A stretch of DNA of 64,000 nt from [Clostridium] aerotolerans DSM 5434. Lineage in GTDB: Bacteria; Bacillota; Clostridia; Lachnospirales; Lachnospiraceae. Positions 29,087 to 39,240 of the stretch are shown piece after piece; positions within the stretch are counted from its first letter, which is position 1, and every line of letters begins with the position of its first letter. The position numbers and the translations under genes were made by a program. Location of the stretch: contig NZ_JHWJ01000017.1 in assembly GCF_000687555.1 (NCBI RefSeq), forward strand, positions 51,961 to 115,960. Reading direction: 5' to 3'. The notes beneath the pieces were generated by a model. That model ran no database searches. It saw only the letters and a program-made list of their open reading frames with translations, and was not told the DNA's origin.

Positions 29087-30490
29087 CTATTCATTCGAAG
29101 CTTCCGGGGCAGTTTCCTTGTAATATTGATCCAGGACTTTCGTATCTACACGGTCTAACTCACCGCGGGGAAGAAGTCCTAAAAGCTCCCAGCCAATGGT
29201 AAGAGTCTCTAAAATGTTCCGGTTGGTGTGGTCACCCTGTCCTACAAAGCGGTTTTCAAACTCCTTACCAAATATCAGATATTTTTTATCAATGGGAGAT
29301 AGCTCATCTTCACCAATAACAGAAGCCAGAGCTCTTGCGTCTCCAACCTTTGCATAGCAGGAGAAGAGCTGGTTTGCAACACCCTGATGGTCCGCTCTTG
29401 TAAATCCTTCTCCGATTCCATCCTTCATCAGACGGCTTAAAGAGGGCAGTACGTTAATGGGTGGATATACGGACTGACCGTAAAGGCTGCGGTCGAGAAC
29501 AATCTGTCCCTCCGTAATATATCCGGTCAAGTCGGGAATGGGGTGGGTGATATCATCGTTTGGCATGGTTAGGATTGGAATCTGTGTTACTGATCCGTGT
29601 CTTCCCTTTACAATGCCTGCTCTCTCATAAATTGATGCAAGGTCACTGTATAGATAGCCTGGATACCCTTTTCTGGAAGGAATCTCACCTTTTGAGGAGG
29701 AGACCTCACGGAGGGCTTCTGCATAAGCGGTCATATCGGTTAAAATAACAAGGATATGCATGCCCCGTTCAAATGCCAGATACTCTGCAAGGGTCAAAGC
29801 CACCTTTGGAGTGATAAGACGCTCCACCACAGGGTCATTGGCCAGGTTAATGAACATGGCAACGTGGTCGGAAACACCGCTCTCCTCAAAGGTTCTGCGG
29901 AAGAAATCAGCCACGTCGTATTTTACACCCATAGCCGCAAACACGACGGCAAATTTTTCGCTGGAATCCGCATCATCACCTAAGGATGCCTGCTGAACAA
30001 TCTGAGCCGCCAGTTCATCGTGGGGAAGACCATTACCGGAGAAAATCGGAAGCTTCTGTCCCCGGATTAAGGTCATCAGTCCGTCGATGGCTGAGATTCC
30101 GGTACGGATATAGTCTCTGGGATATTCTCTGGTCACGGGATTTAAAGGCTTTCCATTGATATCAAGTAAATGGTCGGAGCCGATATCACCAAGTCCGTCG
30201 ATGGGAACTCCGATTCCATTAAAGGTACGTCCCAGCATATCTTCGGATACGGAAAGCTCCATCGGTCTTCCCGTAAGCCGGGTGTGTACATTTCTTAGCG
30301 CCAGACCATCAGTGCCCTCAAAGACCTGGATAATGGCCTTATCCTCATATACCTCAATAATTCTTCCAAGCTTTTTTGTCTTGCCTGCCACGGTCATTTC
30401 CACAATTTCATCAAAAGCAGCATTCTGGACGCCTTCCAATACGACCAGGGGGCCGTTGATGGCACTTAAGCCTAAATATTCGATTGCCAT
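29087..30490 (-). CDS. ntpB: V-type ATP synthase subunit B
   Basis: The protein has 467 residues, full length. As expected for the non-catalytic B subunit, no canonical Walker A is present; the equivalent stretch reads '[20 protein letters not shown]'. Other family blocks include '[13 protein letters not shown]' and '[20 protein letters not shown]'. B alternates with A in the catalytic head and contributes to the nucleotide pocket. AAGGAGG precedes the ATG. It is 14 bases after subunit A. Confidence 0.96.
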   Translation of the reverse strand: MAIEYLGLSAINGPLVVLEGVQNAAFDEIVEMTVAGKTKKLGRIIEVYEDKAIIQVFEGTDGLALRNVHTRLTGRPMELSVSEDMLGRTFNGIGVPIDGLGDIGSDHLLDINGKPLNPVTREYPRDYIRTGISAIDGLMTLIRGQKLPIFSGNGLPHDELAAQIVQQASLGDDADSSEKFAVVFAAMGVKYDVADFFRRTFEESGVSDHVAMFINLANDPVVERLITPKVALTLAEYLAFERGMHILVILTDMTAYAEALREVSSSKGEIPSRKGYPGYLYSDLASIYERAGIVKGRHGSVTQIPILTMPNDDITHPIPDLTGYITEGQIVLDRSLYGQSVYPPINVLPSLSRLMKDGIGEGFTRADHQGVANQLFSCYAKVGDARALASVIGEDELSPIDKKYLIFGKEFENRFVGQGDHTNRNILETLTIGWELLGLLPRGELDRVDTKVLDQYYKETAPEASNE

Positions 30491-30504
30491 AATCTGCCTC
30501 CTTT

Positions 30505-32271
30505 CTAAGCGTTTCGTTCAATGACGGAATCATAAAAGGCATCAACCTGCTTTTTATAGTCATCAAAAAGATCCAGCCGGTCATTGGGGACGTCGTATTT
30601 TAAGGAAATGATCTTATCAAAAATAGGATCCTCCCTTAATACAGACATAGGCATTCCCATGGAGATCAGGGAACGTGATTTCTTATATAGATACAGGATT
30701 AAATCCATCATTAAAAACTGTTTTTCCATGGGGACACAGGTATCCTCCTTATGGAATGCGTTCTGCTGAAGGAAGCCAATACGGATGACCTTTGCTATTT
30801 CAAGAATCAGCTTTTGGTCATCGGGCAGCATATCTCCACCGATGAGCTTTACAATTTCCATCAGGCTGCTTTCCTGAGTCAGTATGAATACGAGACGGTT
30901 TCTGTAGTCCACAAATCGTTTATCCACGTAGTCCACGTACCATGGGGCTAAATCGGTCAAATATTCCGAATAGCTGCTGAGCCAGTGAATGGCAGGGAAA
31001 TGGCGTTCGTTTGCAAGGTTCCGGTCAAGGCCCCAGAAGCAACGGACGAAACGCTTGGTGTTCTGGGTGACTGGCTCAGAGAAGTCACCGCCCTGAGGGG
31101 AAACCGCTCCGATGATGGTAACAGAACCCTCCGTGCCGTTTAAGTTCTGAATTATGCCAGCTCTTTCATAAAAGGCAGATAAGCGGGAAGCCAGGTAGGC
31201 TGGGAAGCCTTCCTCGGCTGGCATCTCCTCAAGACGTCCGGACAGCTCTCTGAGCGCCTCGGCCCAACGTGAGGTGGAATCCGCCATAATGGCAACGTGG
31301 TATCCCATATCCCTGTAGTATTCTGCCAGGGTAAGGCCGGAGTAAAGGCTGGCCTCTCTGGCGGCAACGGGCATATTGGAAGTATTGGCAATGAGCGTGG
31401 TACGGTCCATTAATGGATTGCCGGAACGGGGATCCACAAGCTCTGAGAATTCCTCCAGGACCTGAGTCATCTCGTTGCCGCGCTCGCCGCATCCGATATA
31501 GATGATGATATCCGCATCAGACCATTTGGCGATCTGGTGCTGGGTCATAGTCTTACCGGTTCCAAATCCACCAGGAATACAGGCGGTGCCTCCCTTTGCC
31601 AGAGGGAAGAGAGTATCAATGATTCTCTGTCCGGTAATCAGGGGCTTGGCCGCAGGATAACGCTTTAGGGTAGGCCTTGGAATCCGGATGGGCCATTTCT
31701 GAGTCATGGTAAGTTCCTTTACGGTCCCGTCTGCCAGCTTAAGGGTCAGAATTGGCTGGTCAATGGTGTAGGAACCATCTGGGACCACGCTTTCTACAAA
31801 GCCCTCCATATCCGGTGGAATCATGACCTTATGGGTAATGGCCGGAGTTTCCGGCACCTCTGCAATAATAGAGCCAGGGAAAAGATGATCTCCCCTCTTA
31901 ACGGTGATATGGGTATCCCACAGCTTCTTCGTATCAAGGGAATCAACCTGAATACCCCGGTCAATATATGGGCCGCCTGTTTTGGCAATTTCCTTTAAGG
32001 GGCGTTCAATTCCGTCAAATATGTTATTTAAGATACCAGGGGCCAGGGTAACGGACACAGGAAGTCCTGTGGAAATAACGACTTCACCCGGTTTTAAGCC
32101 GCTGGTTTCTTCATATACCTGAATGGTGGTCCGCCGGTCCGTAAGGCCGATGATCTCGCCCACCAGATGGTCTTTTCCTACGAAAACCATTTCATTCATT
32201 TTAAACCCGGTATCACCCTTTAGATAGATGACAGGGCCGTTGATACCGGAGATTTTACCTGTACTAGTCAT
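30505..32271 (-). CDS. ntpA: V-type ATP synthase catalytic subunit A
   Basis: The protein has 588 residues from the ATG at 32271; GGGAGGTGAG lies nine bases upstream, while the GTG at 32280 overlaps that site. The catalytic P-loop is [11 protein letters not shown], with the catalytic Glu in 'GCGERGNEM', and the A-type-specific non-homologous insert precedes the P-loop. It hydrolyses or makes ATP in the cytoplasmic head. The gene overlaps the end of subunit E by eight bases. Confidence 0.97.
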   Translation of the reverse strand: MTSTGKISGINGPVIYLKGDTGFKMNEMVFVGKDHLVGEIIGLTDRRTTIQVYEETSGLKPGEVVISTGLPVSVTLAPGILNNIFDGIERPLKEIAKTGGPYIDRGIQVDSLDTKKLWDTHITVKRGDHLFPGSIIAEVPETPAITHKVMIPPDMEGFVESVVPDGSYTIDQPILTLKLADGTVKELTMTQKWPIRIPRPTLKRYPAAKPLITGQRIIDTLFPLAKGGTACIPGGFGTGKTMTQHQIAKWSDADIIIYIGCGERGNEMTQVLEEFSELVDPRSGNPLMDRTTLIANTSNMPVAAREASLYSGLTLAEYYRDMGYHVAIMADSTSRWAEALRELSGRLEEMPAEEGFPAYLASRLSAFYERAGIIQNLNGTEGSVTIIGAVSPQGGDFSEPVTQNTKRFVRCFWGLDRNLANERHFPAIHWLSSYSEYLTDLAPWYVDYVDKRFVDYRNRLVFILTQESSLMEIVKLIGGDMLPDDQKLILEIAKVIRIGFLQQNAFHKEDTCVPMEKQFLMMDLILYLYKKSRSLISMGMPMSVLREDPIFDKIISLKYDVPNDRLDLFDDYKKQVDAFYDSVIERNA

Positions 32272-32866
32272 TGGCCTCACCTCCCATAATATCCTTTAAA
32301 TCAAAGCGGAAGTCGCGCTTCGCTTCGGAAAGCTTGGTCTGGAACGAATTATCGATTAAAATATGTCTCGATGGGATGACGGCTCGGATACCGCCCATAA
32401 AAGAGTATTCACTCACTAAAAGCTCCGCACTTTGGGGAATGCTTAAATCCTTAAGCTTTTCCTCATCCTGAGGATCAATGTAGATTGTGATAAAGTCTTT
32501 ATCAGCCAGCTCTAAAGCTTTTCGCGCCTGATTATTTAGTAGGGTTGTATATTCCGGGGTCTTCATATATTCTGTGAGCCGGTCTAAAAGTTCCTGAAAC
32601 AGCTTTTCCTTTAGTTCATCCTGCTTCTTTCCGAATTCCCGTCTGATATTAATCTGTTCCAGTGACAGCTTTTTGTTGGTTTCCCGCTCGATCTGCTTTT
32701 TCTCCAATTCCACCTGCTGTTCGGCCCGCCGGATGGCGTTTTGCTGATGCTCTGTAAAGGCCTCTTCCAGAGCGGCAGTATATTCATCAAGCATCTTCGC
32801 ACTTCGGGATCTGGCATCTTCCATACAAAACTCTAGAAAATGCTGTAGTTTTTCCTCAGTTGTCAA
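32264..32866 (-). CDS. ntpE: V-type ATP synthase subunit E (peripheral stalk)
   Basis: The protein has about 200 residues. The first ~110 are a charged coiled coil ('AIRRAEQQVELEKKQIERETNKK'), followed by a small globular domain ending in 'SRHILIDNSFQTKLSEAK', matching subunit E. With the G/H-type subunit it forms the stator stalk. AAGAGG favours a TTG start at 32866; a GTG at 32875 is the alternative. Overlap with subunit A implies translational coupling. Confidence 0.9.
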   Translation of the reverse strand: MTTEEKLQHFLEFCMEDARSRSAKMLDEYTAALEEAFTEHQQNAIRRAEQQVELEKKQIERETNKKLSLEQINIRREFGKKQDELKEKLFQELLDRLTEYMKTPEYTTLLNNQARKALELADKDFITIYIDPQDEEKLKDLSIPQSAELLVSEYSFMGGIRAVIPSRHILIDNSFQTKLSEAKRDFRFDLKDIMGGEAND

Positions 32867-32882
32867 GATGACCACCTCTTTC

Positions 32883-33191
32883 TTATAGTTTTAATCCGAT
32901 AGCTTGGTTTACATAATCTGTGATAAAGTTGGGCTTGCGGCCGGTACCGTGGCGGTCAGGAATTTCAATGATCAGAGGCAGCTTCCGGTTTAGTTTCACA
33001 TCGTCAATGATGTCCGGAAACTCCCTGCCGAAATGTTCCGTCAGGAGTATGATCCCGATTTCCTTATCGGCCAGTACTTTATCCAGTTCATTTTTAAGCT
33101 CAGCTTTTTCATGTACGACAGCTCCTTCCACCCCTGCCAGCCTCATGCCGGCCCAGGTGTCTAAGTTGTCGCTGATTAAATACATTTTCAT
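32883..33191 (-). CDS. V-type ATP synthase subunit F
   Basis: The protein has 102 residues from the ATG at 33191, which falls two bases after the proteolipid stop; a longer frame would overlap that gene. The fold begins 'MKMYLISDNLDTWAGMRLAGVEG' and contains 'IGIILLTEHFG', typical of the CheY-like subunit F (called NtpG in Enterococcus). It binds subunit D in the rotor shaft. Confidence 0.9.
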   Translation of the reverse strand: MKMYLISDNLDTWAGMRLAGVEGAVVHEKAELKNELDKVLADKEIGIILLTEHFGREFPDIIDDVKLNRKLPLIIEIPDRHGTGRKPNFITDYVNQAIGLKL

Positions 33192-33193
33192 GA

Positions 33194-33631
33194 TTAAAGC
33201 TTTCCAAGGATCATGAAGGAAATGATCAGACCGTAAAGACAAACACCTTCGGCAAGACCTACGAAGATGAGTGACTTACCTAAAATAGTACTGTCTTCGC
33301 TAATGGCACCAAGAGCAGCACTGGCTGCAGCGGATACGGCAATACCGCCGCCCACACAGGCAAGACCGGTAGAAAGAGCAGCAGCCAGATAACCCATGCC
33401 TGCAACACCGGCAGTGGCTTCAGTGGCAGCAGCGGCTGCGGAAGCTTCCGCCTGGCCCTGGAACATGAGAACACTGGAAACGATGAGAGTGCCAAAGAAT
33501 AAGAGTACATTGACAGATAATGCTGTTTTATAACGTCCCTTTGTTTTTTCACCCATGGCAAATGCGAAGAGGGGAAGAGCAATGCTTAAAGTTAAAGCAA
33601 TAGCTAAGGTAATTTTTACTAATATAGACAT
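33194..33631 (-). CDS. ntpK: V-type ATP synthase proteolipid subunit K
   Basis: The protein has 145 residues with four membrane helices (about 4-25, 38-57, 78-105 and 120-142), that is, two fused hairpins. Only the second hairpin carries the ion-binding carboxylate, Glu128 in 'FVGLAEGVCLYGLIISF'; the first hairpin has none. One carboxylate per four helices is the V-type arrangement. Na+ versus H+ specificity cannot be settled by eye. A ribosome site AGGAGGTACC precedes the ATG. Confidence 0.93.
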   Translation of the reverse strand: MSILVKITLAIALTLSIALPLFAFAMGEKTKGRYKTALSVNVLLFFGTLIVSSVLMFQGQAEASAAAAATEATAGVAGMGYLAAALSTGLACVGGGIAVSAAASAALGAISEDSTILGKSLIFVGLAEGVCLYGLIISFMILGKL

Positions 33632-33655
33632 AATAGGTACCTCCTGATATGTTTT

Positions 33656-35584
33656 TTATATTTTTTTTCCGTATGGCTTGAATGCGCGGCCGGTTCCCCG
33701 GTAAAAGCGGCTGAATAATTCATAATATTCCAGACGCAGCACCTGGATACCAACAATCAGTCCCTCCATGCCGCAGACGAATAAATTGCCTAAGACCACA
33801 ACGAGCCAGTTTACAGTTCCGGCTTCATGACCGGAGAGCATTAGTACCACTTCCATCATGGCCGCATGACTGATGGCAAAAGCCCCCACACGGACAAAGG
33901 ATAGTGTATTGGAAAAATAGCTTAAAAGCACTTCAAAGAGTTCAAAAAAGCCCTGAACTACAAACATGCCCTTTTCCTTAGGCATAATCCTTGACTTTCG
34001 CTCCACCAGATGGGTAAGAGGTTCCTTAAAGAACATGATGACAAGGGGAAGACCGAACATAATGACCAGTAAAGCAGAAGCTGGTATGGGGTTCTCGGTC
34101 ATATAAAGTACAATTGTGAGCACCAGTCCGGCATAAAATACAAATCCAGCCAGGCCATTGGTATCAAAAAAGGTTCGTTCCGGGTCTCTGGAACGGTAGC
34201 TGTTTATGATGTTTAGAATCATGGTAAGGAGTATAATTCCCATACCCAATGATACTGCAACGATAAATACGGTGTTCAGACGTCCGATAAATGGAAGATT
34301 CGTCATATGCTGCATGGGCCTTAACCACACTGGATGGATGATATCTTCAAATCCGAAAATACTTCCAAACAGGAACCCGAATATGGTGGAAAAGAATCCG
34401 CAGCAGGAGAGGATGGCTCCCAGGTTGACTTTTTTCATCCGGTAAAGAAGAAACCCTCCGATAAAAAGACAAAGCCCCTGTCCCACATCTCCAAACATGA
34501 ACCCAAAGAGGAAGGAATAGGTGAGACCAATTAATATAGTAGGATCGATCTCATTATAGGCAGGAAGCCCATACATCCGGATAAACATCTCAAAAGGCTT
34601 AAACAGTCCGGGATTTAAAAGCTTTGTAGGAGGACGGCTGATGATATTTTCATGGTTCTCCTCAACAATGCAAAAGGTCTTTTCATCATCGGAAATGTCA
34701 TTCTGAAAGGAATCGGCATCCCGGTGGCTCATCCAGCCGCAAAGAATATAGAAAGTATTCCTGCTCTGTCTCGTACAGGCCGCTAATTTTCTTACATTAA
34801 AGTTGGTAGAGAAGCTTTCCAGCCGGTCTCTGGCGGATAAAAGATCATCACGCTTTGATTCCAGAAAGGTTGAAAGCTGTTTTCTTAAATCATTAATCTC
34901 CAATTGGACTGCCTTCATGTTATCTTCCAGGGTTTTGGTCGCCTCAAAGGGGGTACCCTTATACTCGTCCGGAACGGTAATCAGTTCAAAGTGCATGGAA
35001 GCATAAATAGCATCAATCCTGTTTGAAATCGTATCCGGTACAAAATAGACCAACCATACATACTCATCATCTTCCCTGCATTTGTATAAAACCGTATCAA
35101 TGGTATCGTACACATAGTCCTCAAACTTATGGTAATACTCGTGTGAAATGCGGCCAAAGCGGAATTTGATGTACTTAAAATGAAGGATGGAGCTTAAGTC
35201 GTAATTCAATGCGGTAAATGGAAGAATCCGTTGCAGTGATTCTTTTAAAGAATCCCGCTTGGCTAACAAGGTCTCTTCTCTGGCTTTTAATTCTTCTGTT
35301 TCGCTCCCGATCGCCTCAATGATATCAGCTGCCTGAGAAACGGTCATCTTTTTGTGGCCCGTCTGTTCTCCGTCTGGAGAAAGTAGCTGGGAAAGCTCTT
35401 CGGCTCGCTGACTGATATCCTTGTATGGATTGGTCTCAACAAAAGGCCTTAAGTCTTGCACCGTTTTAAGTTCTGACAAGGCATTTTCCAGATGGATCTC
35501 ATATTTGGATAGGTAGGTGTCTACTACCCGGTCGATATCCTCCTTGGGCCCGGTGATACTTAAGAATTTCATCTTTTCTATCAC
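33656..35584 (-). CDS. ntpI: V-type ATP synthase subunit I (stator membrane subunit)
   Basis: The protein has 642 residues, full length. The N-terminal ~330 residues are a soluble coiled-coil arm ('MEFLSITG'-like opening, 'KTVQDLRPFVETNPYKD'). The C-terminal half has seven to eight membrane helices with 'FGFMFGDVGQGL' and 'LSFVRVGAFAISHAAMM', the latter holding the essential Arg of the ion channel. It is the counterpart of F-type subunit a. The start is GTG at 35584 behind AAGGGGG. Confidence 0.95.
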   Translation of the reverse strand: MIEKMKFLSITGPKEDIDRVVDTYLSKYEIHLENALSELKTVQDLRPFVETNPYKDISQRAEELSQLLSPDGEQTGHKKMTVSQAADIIEAIGSETEELKAREETLLAKRDSLKESLQRILPFTALNYDLSSILHFKYIKFRFGRISHEYYHKFEDYVYDTIDTVLYKCREDDEYVWLVYFVPDTISNRIDAIYASMHFELITVPDEYKGTPFEATKTLEDNMKAVQLEINDLRKQLSTFLESKRDDLLSARDRLESFSTNFNVRKLAACTRQSRNTFYILCGWMSHRDADSFQNDISDDEKTFCIVEENHENIISRPPTKLLNPGLFKPFEMFIRMYGLPAYNEIDPTILIGLTYSFLFGFMFGDVGQGLCLFIGGFLLYRMKKVNLGAILSCCGFFSTIFGFLFGSIFGFEDIIHPVWLRPMQHMTNLPFIGRLNTVFIVAVSLGMGIILLTMILNIINSYRSRDPERTFFDTNGLAGFVFYAGLVLTIVLYMTENPIPASALLVIMFGLPLVIMFFKEPLTHLVERKSRIMPKEKGMFVVQGFFELFEVLLSYFSNTLSFVRVGAFAISHAAMMEVVLMLSGHEAGTVNWLVVVLGNLFVCGMEGLIVGIQVLRLEYYELFSRFYRGTGRAFKPYGKKI

Positions 35585-35601
35585 AGAAAATGCAACCCCC
35601 T

Positions 35602-36648
35602 TTACTGGTTTTCCACATAGGAGATAATTTCATCCGGACTTAGTCGGTACCGGATGCTCTCTATGAGGGTAATAACTTTTTGAATCTCAGCCTCTTTAAA
35701 GTAGAGGTAAGAATTCAGTGTTGCAATGGAGTACGGATTTTGCTGGCTGGTGGAACGGTAGATCTTGTCAAGTACCTCCTTTGTAAGCTTTTCCAGGTCC
35801 GGCAAATCAAAAACCTCTATATCCGCTTTCCGGCCATAGTAGGTGGTTTTAAGCACCCCGTAGAATTCTTCTATGGAACCGGCCTCTGCCATTTTTGTAA
35901 TCTGCTCCTTGTTTAGATGATAATTGGTGGGAATGAGAAGGGAATAAATGTCCGTAGATTGTAGATTGTAGTACTTTTTGGAGCGGTAAATCCACTGGAT
36001 ATTAAGCAGGTCCAGCTTGCTGCCAAAGCAGCGGGAGAGCAGTTCTCTTTCTTCCTTCTTTAAATGTTTCCCCATAACCTTCCAAATCGACTTAAAATAC
36101 AAAAGATCCAGATGGACCTCATAATCAAATAAGGTAGGTTCTCTTGAATCTGACAATCCTGAGAGAAAATCATAATAAATAGAGCCTTCCAGGTTTGATA
36201 AGAAGTCAGAAAGACTTCTGGATGCGGACAGTTTTATTAAGTCCAGCTTGGAATGAAGCTTGAAAAAATCCTCAAAAACAGAAAGATCGATATCCACATG
36301 ATTGTTTCCTATGGCGTTACGGAGACTTTTTTTCAGAATATCGATTTCAAAGTGCATGAAATAAAGATCAAGAAACTTTCTTTGGTTCAAGTTTGCAAAT
36401 CGGTATAGCTTGGCAAAATCCTTGTAAAGGGAAAGGATCAGTTTTTGTTCAATGGCTCCCCGGTGCAGACTGGTACCTTCCAGGTCCGTAAAGAGACCAT
36501 CGTAGGCTTTTAAGTGGCCTAAGTAATCCACAGCCTCAGCAACCGTCGACAGCCCGGCCATTTCGCGAAACTGATTCTCTGAGATCAGATGGCTTTCCAT
36601 CGCCCTTACTTTGGTGGTAATGCCGCTGTAGGACAGTAGGTCCCCCAT
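35602..36648 (-). CDS. ntpC: V-type ATP synthase subunit C
   Basis: The protein has 348 residues and is all-helical, with family blocks 'YSGITTKVRAMESHLIS' and, near the C-terminus, 'NPYSIATLNSYLYFKEAEIQ'. Subunit C forms the socket joining the rotor shaft to the proteolipid ring. GGAGTGAT precedes the ATG. It lies 17 bases before subunit I and 4 bases after the coiled-coil subunit gene. Confidence 0.93.
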   Translation of the reverse strand: MGDLLSYSGITTKVRAMESHLISENQFREMAGLSTVAEAVDYLGHLKAYDGLFTDLEGTSLHRGAIEQKLILSLYKDFAKLYRFANLNQRKFLDLYFMHFEIDILKKSLRNAIGNNHVDIDLSVFEDFFKLHSKLDLIKLSASRSLSDFLSNLEGSIYYDFLSGLSDSREPTLFDYEVHLDLLYFKSIWKVMGKHLKKEERELLSRCFGSKLDLLNIQWIYRSKKYYNLQSTDIYSLLIPTNYHLNKEQITKMAEAGSIEEFYGVLKTTYYGRKADIEVFDLPDLEKLTKEVLDKIYRSTSQQNPYSIATLNSYLYFKEAEIQKVITLIESIRYRLSPDEIISYVENQ

Positions 36649-36652
36649 GTAA

Positions 36653-36964
36653 TCACTCCTTTATCATAGTTTGAAATAAATCCTCCACATACTGGCTGTG
36701 CTGCTCTTCAAAATGGGTTTCCAGTGTGGCAAGAATTCGCTTTGAATCACTTAGCTGCTTTTCAAGCTGGCGGTTCATCTCGACTTCCAGCTGGTTACGC
36801 AGTGCTTCAATCTTTTTATTTGTTTTTTCTTCTAAATCAGAATCGAATGCTGCCGTGCGGTCCTCCATTTCCTTGGCAAATGCTTTTTTTCGCTCGTTAG
36901 CGTTATCCATAATGGAAGTTGCTGCCGATTCGATATCAGATATCTTCTCAATAACCTTATCCAT
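36653..36964 (-). CDS. V-type ATP synthase peripheral-stalk subunit (G/H type)
   Basis: The protein has 103 residues and is almost entirely coiled coil ('DRTAAFDSDLEEKTNKKIEA', 'MNRQLEKQLSDSKRILATLE'). Position as first gene of the operon and size match the subunit G/H homologue that pairs with subunit E (NtpF in Enterococcus). Sequence alone is low-complexity, so the call leans on context. AAGGAGG precedes the ATG. The operon order is G/H-C-I-K-F-E-A-B-D. Confidence 0.82.
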   Translation of the reverse strand: MDKVIEKISDIESAATSIMDNANERKKAFAKEMEDRTAAFDSDLEEKTNKKIEALRNQLEVEMNRQLEKQLSDSKRILATLETHFEEQHSQYVEDLFQTMIKE

Positions 36965-37130
36965 ACCGTAGCCTCCTTAGTTATGTTTTGTTGAATAACG
37001 TATTGTATATATAATGATACTATAATTTGAAAAAAATACCATACCAAATTAGCAAAAATAGACAATTTTATGAAAATTTAATCAATAAGGACAACTTATG
37101 CATTACATAATGCAATTATGCATCATTTAT
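36965..37130. other. V-ATPase operon upstream region
   Basis: AT-rich stretch that must hold the V-ATPase promoter. A minus-strand TTGTCT with a weak -10 is present, but I cannot choose a promoter with confidence. A palindrome TGCATTA-CA-TAATGCA lies at 37099-37114 and could be an operator. Confidence 0.4.
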
Positions 37131-37133
37131 ACA

Positions 37134-37175
37134 AAAACGAAGACAGGGAAAGTCTTTTTCGCTGTCTTCGTTTTC
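37134..37175. terminator. Terminator of the SH3-domain gene
   Basis: AAAACGAAGACAG pairs with CTGTCTTCGTTTT, with A and T runs on both sides. It lies directly after the minus-strand gene that ends at 37182. Confidence 0.8.
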
Positions 37176-37181
37176 TCAAGT

Positions 37182-38303
37182 TTATTGACCGGCTTTCTTC
37201 GTAGTTTCTGAAGTCGCAGTTGTCTCTTCGGTGCCGGTATCCCCAGTTTCTTCTGATACCGTTAAAAATTCTGTAGCAATGTAAGCTTCTTTTCCTTCGA
37301 ACGTGATGACAGTCCATTTGTCATCATATGTCTTTACAAATTCAACCTTAGTACCGGCTGCAAGGCTGCCAAGCTTTGTGCCGTCGGTAGAAGGGGTGGA
37401 GCGCACATTCAGCTTGCTTTTTGTGGTATAAGTCTTAGGCGCTTCTGTTGCTTCTTCCGTGGCTGCCTCTGTGGTTTCCGGACTGCTGGTCGCCTCTGTC
37501 TCGATTTGGGAAGACGTCTCAGCTTGGGTCGGGTTCTGCTTCCCGCCTTTACCAGGAACCAGTTTTACAAAGATTAAAACAATAACCAGAATCCCTAAAA
37601 ATATCAATGCCGGCTTTAATAAGCCGCTGGTATCCGGCGTATTCCTTGAGGAACGGCGCCTGCTCCGTCCTTTTGGAGTACCTCTTTGAACTTGTCTTGT
37701 CGTGGCTGTCCGATTGGCAGCTTTTCTATCCCCACTTCCCTGAGGGTGTGGTCTTTGAGCTTGTCTCTGTCCCTGATGAGCATTGGCTCTCCCTGGGGTG
37801 CCTCTCCCTGCGCTGCTACTGCCGGAGTTGTTTCTTGCAGCACTGTTTCTTACGGCACTGCTTTTTCCAACACGGTCGCTGGATGCAATGGGAACTGGCT
37901 TAAGGGGAGCGGAGCGCTGTCTGTAGGCTGCATCCTCCGGACTTTTCCTTTGAAATGTATTAGAAAAGGCATGTACTTCCGCTGCCAGAAGCTTTAAGGC
38001 TTCTCCGGCATCATACGGACTGTCGCTGCCTTCGTGTACGGCTTTGTTGCCGATCATTCGTATTCTGTGATAATGGTCCTTGGAAGTTTGGGAAATCAGA
38101 CGTCCTTCAAATAGCTGATCAATGCTGTCCGCTAAATCTCCTTCCACAATCAGGGCTTTTTCTCCTAAATAGTTTACCATATATTCCAGTGTCTGTCGGG
38201 CTTTGATCATGGACAGATTGAACTGCTGCTGATTCATGAGTATCTCTGTCTCCCTAAGACCCTGCTGGATTCTGATCCAGAAGTTGTTGTCGGTCGTTCC
38301 CAT
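37182..38303 (-). CDS. Membrane protein with DUF4145-like N-terminus and bacterial SH3 domain
   Basis: The protein has 373 residues; AAGGAGGAAATAT precedes the ATG at 38303. Residues ~1-115 resemble the helical DUF4145 domain ('FNLSMIKARQTLEYMVNYLGEKA', 'RIRMIGNKAVHEGSDSPYDAGEAL'). A basic, Ser/Arg/Gly-rich low-complexity linker follows. One membrane helix ('ALIFLGILVIVLIFVKLV') leads to a Thr/Glu-rich spacer and an extracellular SH3b domain ('SKLNVRSTPSTDGTKLGSL'), then a Thr-rich tail. An SH3b domain on this side suggests peptidoglycan sensing. The combination with DUF4145 inside is suggestive of signalling, but function is unknown. Confidence 0.8.
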   Translation of the reverse strand: MGTTDNNFWIRIQQGLRETEILMNQQQFNLSMIKARQTLEYMVNYLGEKALIVEGDLADSIDQLFEGRLISQTSKDHYHRIRMIGNKAVHEGSDSPYDAGEALKLLAAEVHAFSNTFQRKSPEDAAYRQRSAPLKPVPIASSDRVGKSSAVRNSAARNNSGSSSAGRGTPGRANAHQGQRQAQRPHPQGSGDRKAANRTATTRQVQRGTPKGRSRRRSSRNTPDTSGLLKPALIFLGILVIVLIFVKLVPGKGGKQNPTQAETSSQIETEATSSPETTEAATEEATEAPKTYTTKSKLNVRSTPSTDGTKLGSLAAGTKVEFVKTYDDKWTVITFEGKEAYIATEFLTVSEETGDTGTEETTATSETTKKAGQ

Positions 38304-38425
38304 ATATTTCCTCCTTTGCAAAAACGGATGTATTCCAATATATAGGTATTATACCTGATTTAAAAGGTTTTGGCACCTGTTATTTTTTTACGATTTTTTT
38401 TCTTTTATTAATTTTTTCCCGTATC

Positions 38426-38455
38426 TTGCACCTGTCCCTTCTAATATGATACAAT
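38426..38455 (+). promoter_or_regulatory. Promoter of trmB
   Basis: TTGCAC (38426-38431), an 18-base spacer and TACAAT (38450-38455), 61 bases upstream of the ATG. Confidence 0.55.
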
Positions 38456-38516
38456 CTACCTGCTATGCAAGACGGGATAGATAGAATACGATAGAACTAT
38501 TTGGAGGAATTATAAT

Positions 38517-39155
38517 ATGAGGTTACGTCACATACCAGGCTCGGAAAAAGAGATCGCAGCCAGTCCATATGTGGTTCAGAACCCGGAGGAGAAAAAGGGC
38601 CGGTGGAACGAAGTCTTTGGAAATGAGAGGCCCATTGAAATAGAAGTAGGTATGGGGAAGGGCAGATTTATTATGGAACTTGCATCCCTTCATCCGGACA
38701 TTAATTATGTAGGAATTGAACGTTACCCAAGCGTACTGTTGCGTGGACTTCAAAAAAGAGAAGGCTTAGAGCTTGATAATATTTACTTCATGTGTGTCGA
38801 TGCGAAAAATCTCATGGACATCTATGAGCCGGGAGAAGTTCAGAAGATCTATCTGAATTTTTCAGACCCATGGCCAAAGGACAGGCATGCAAAGCGCAGG
38901 CTTACCTCCGGGGAGTTCATGGAAGTCTATGATAAGATCTTAACGCCAGACGGTGTGGTAGAATTTAAAACAGACAATAAAGGCCTGTTCGATTACTCTC
39001 TGGAAGCTATACCAGGGGATGTGTGGGAGATTAAGGAATTTACCTATGACCTTCATCACAGCGAAATGGGTGAGGGAAATGTAATGACAGAATATGAAGA
39101 GAAGTTTTCTTCAAAAGGAAATCCCATTTATAAGCTGGTCGCAGGAAGAAAATAA
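38517..39155 (+). CDS. trmB: tRNA (guanine-N7-)-methyltransferase
   Basis: The protein has 212 residues, full length. The SAM site is 'IEIEVGMGKGRFIMELA' (about residues 40-56). The TrmB signature 'LNFSDPWPKDRHAKRRLTS' is intact, followed by 'FKTDNKGLFDYS'. It methylates G46 in the variable loop of tRNAs. TTGGAGGA precedes the ATG. It is monocistronic with its own promoter and terminator. Confidence 0.97.
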   Translation: MRLRHIPGSEKEIAASPYVVQNPEEKKGRWNEVFGNERPIEIEVGMGKGRFIMELASLHPDINYVGIERYPSVLLRGLQKREGLELDNIYFMCVDAKNLMDIYEPGEVQKIYLNFSDPWPKDRHAKRRLTSGEFMEVYDKILTPDGVVEFKTDNKGLFDYSLEAIPGDVWEIKEFTYDLHHSEMGEGNVMTEYEEKFSSKGNPIYKLVAGRK

Positions 39156-39165
39156 AAAAATAAGT

Positions 39166-39204
39166 AACCGGTGCCAGTTTTTATGAACAGGGCACCGGTT
39201 TTGC
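39166..39204 (+). terminator. Terminator of trmB
   Basis: AACCGGTGCC (39166-39175) pairs with GGCACCGGTT (39191-39200), followed by TT. Confidence 0.75.
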
Positions 39205-39240
39205 ATATAATATAGAAAAAGAAGATTCAGGTGAATGGTC

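Noticed and set aside
29560..30524. Plus-strand ORFs opposite V-ATPase subunit B
   Set aside because: Antisense shadows of a strongly conserved coding gene.
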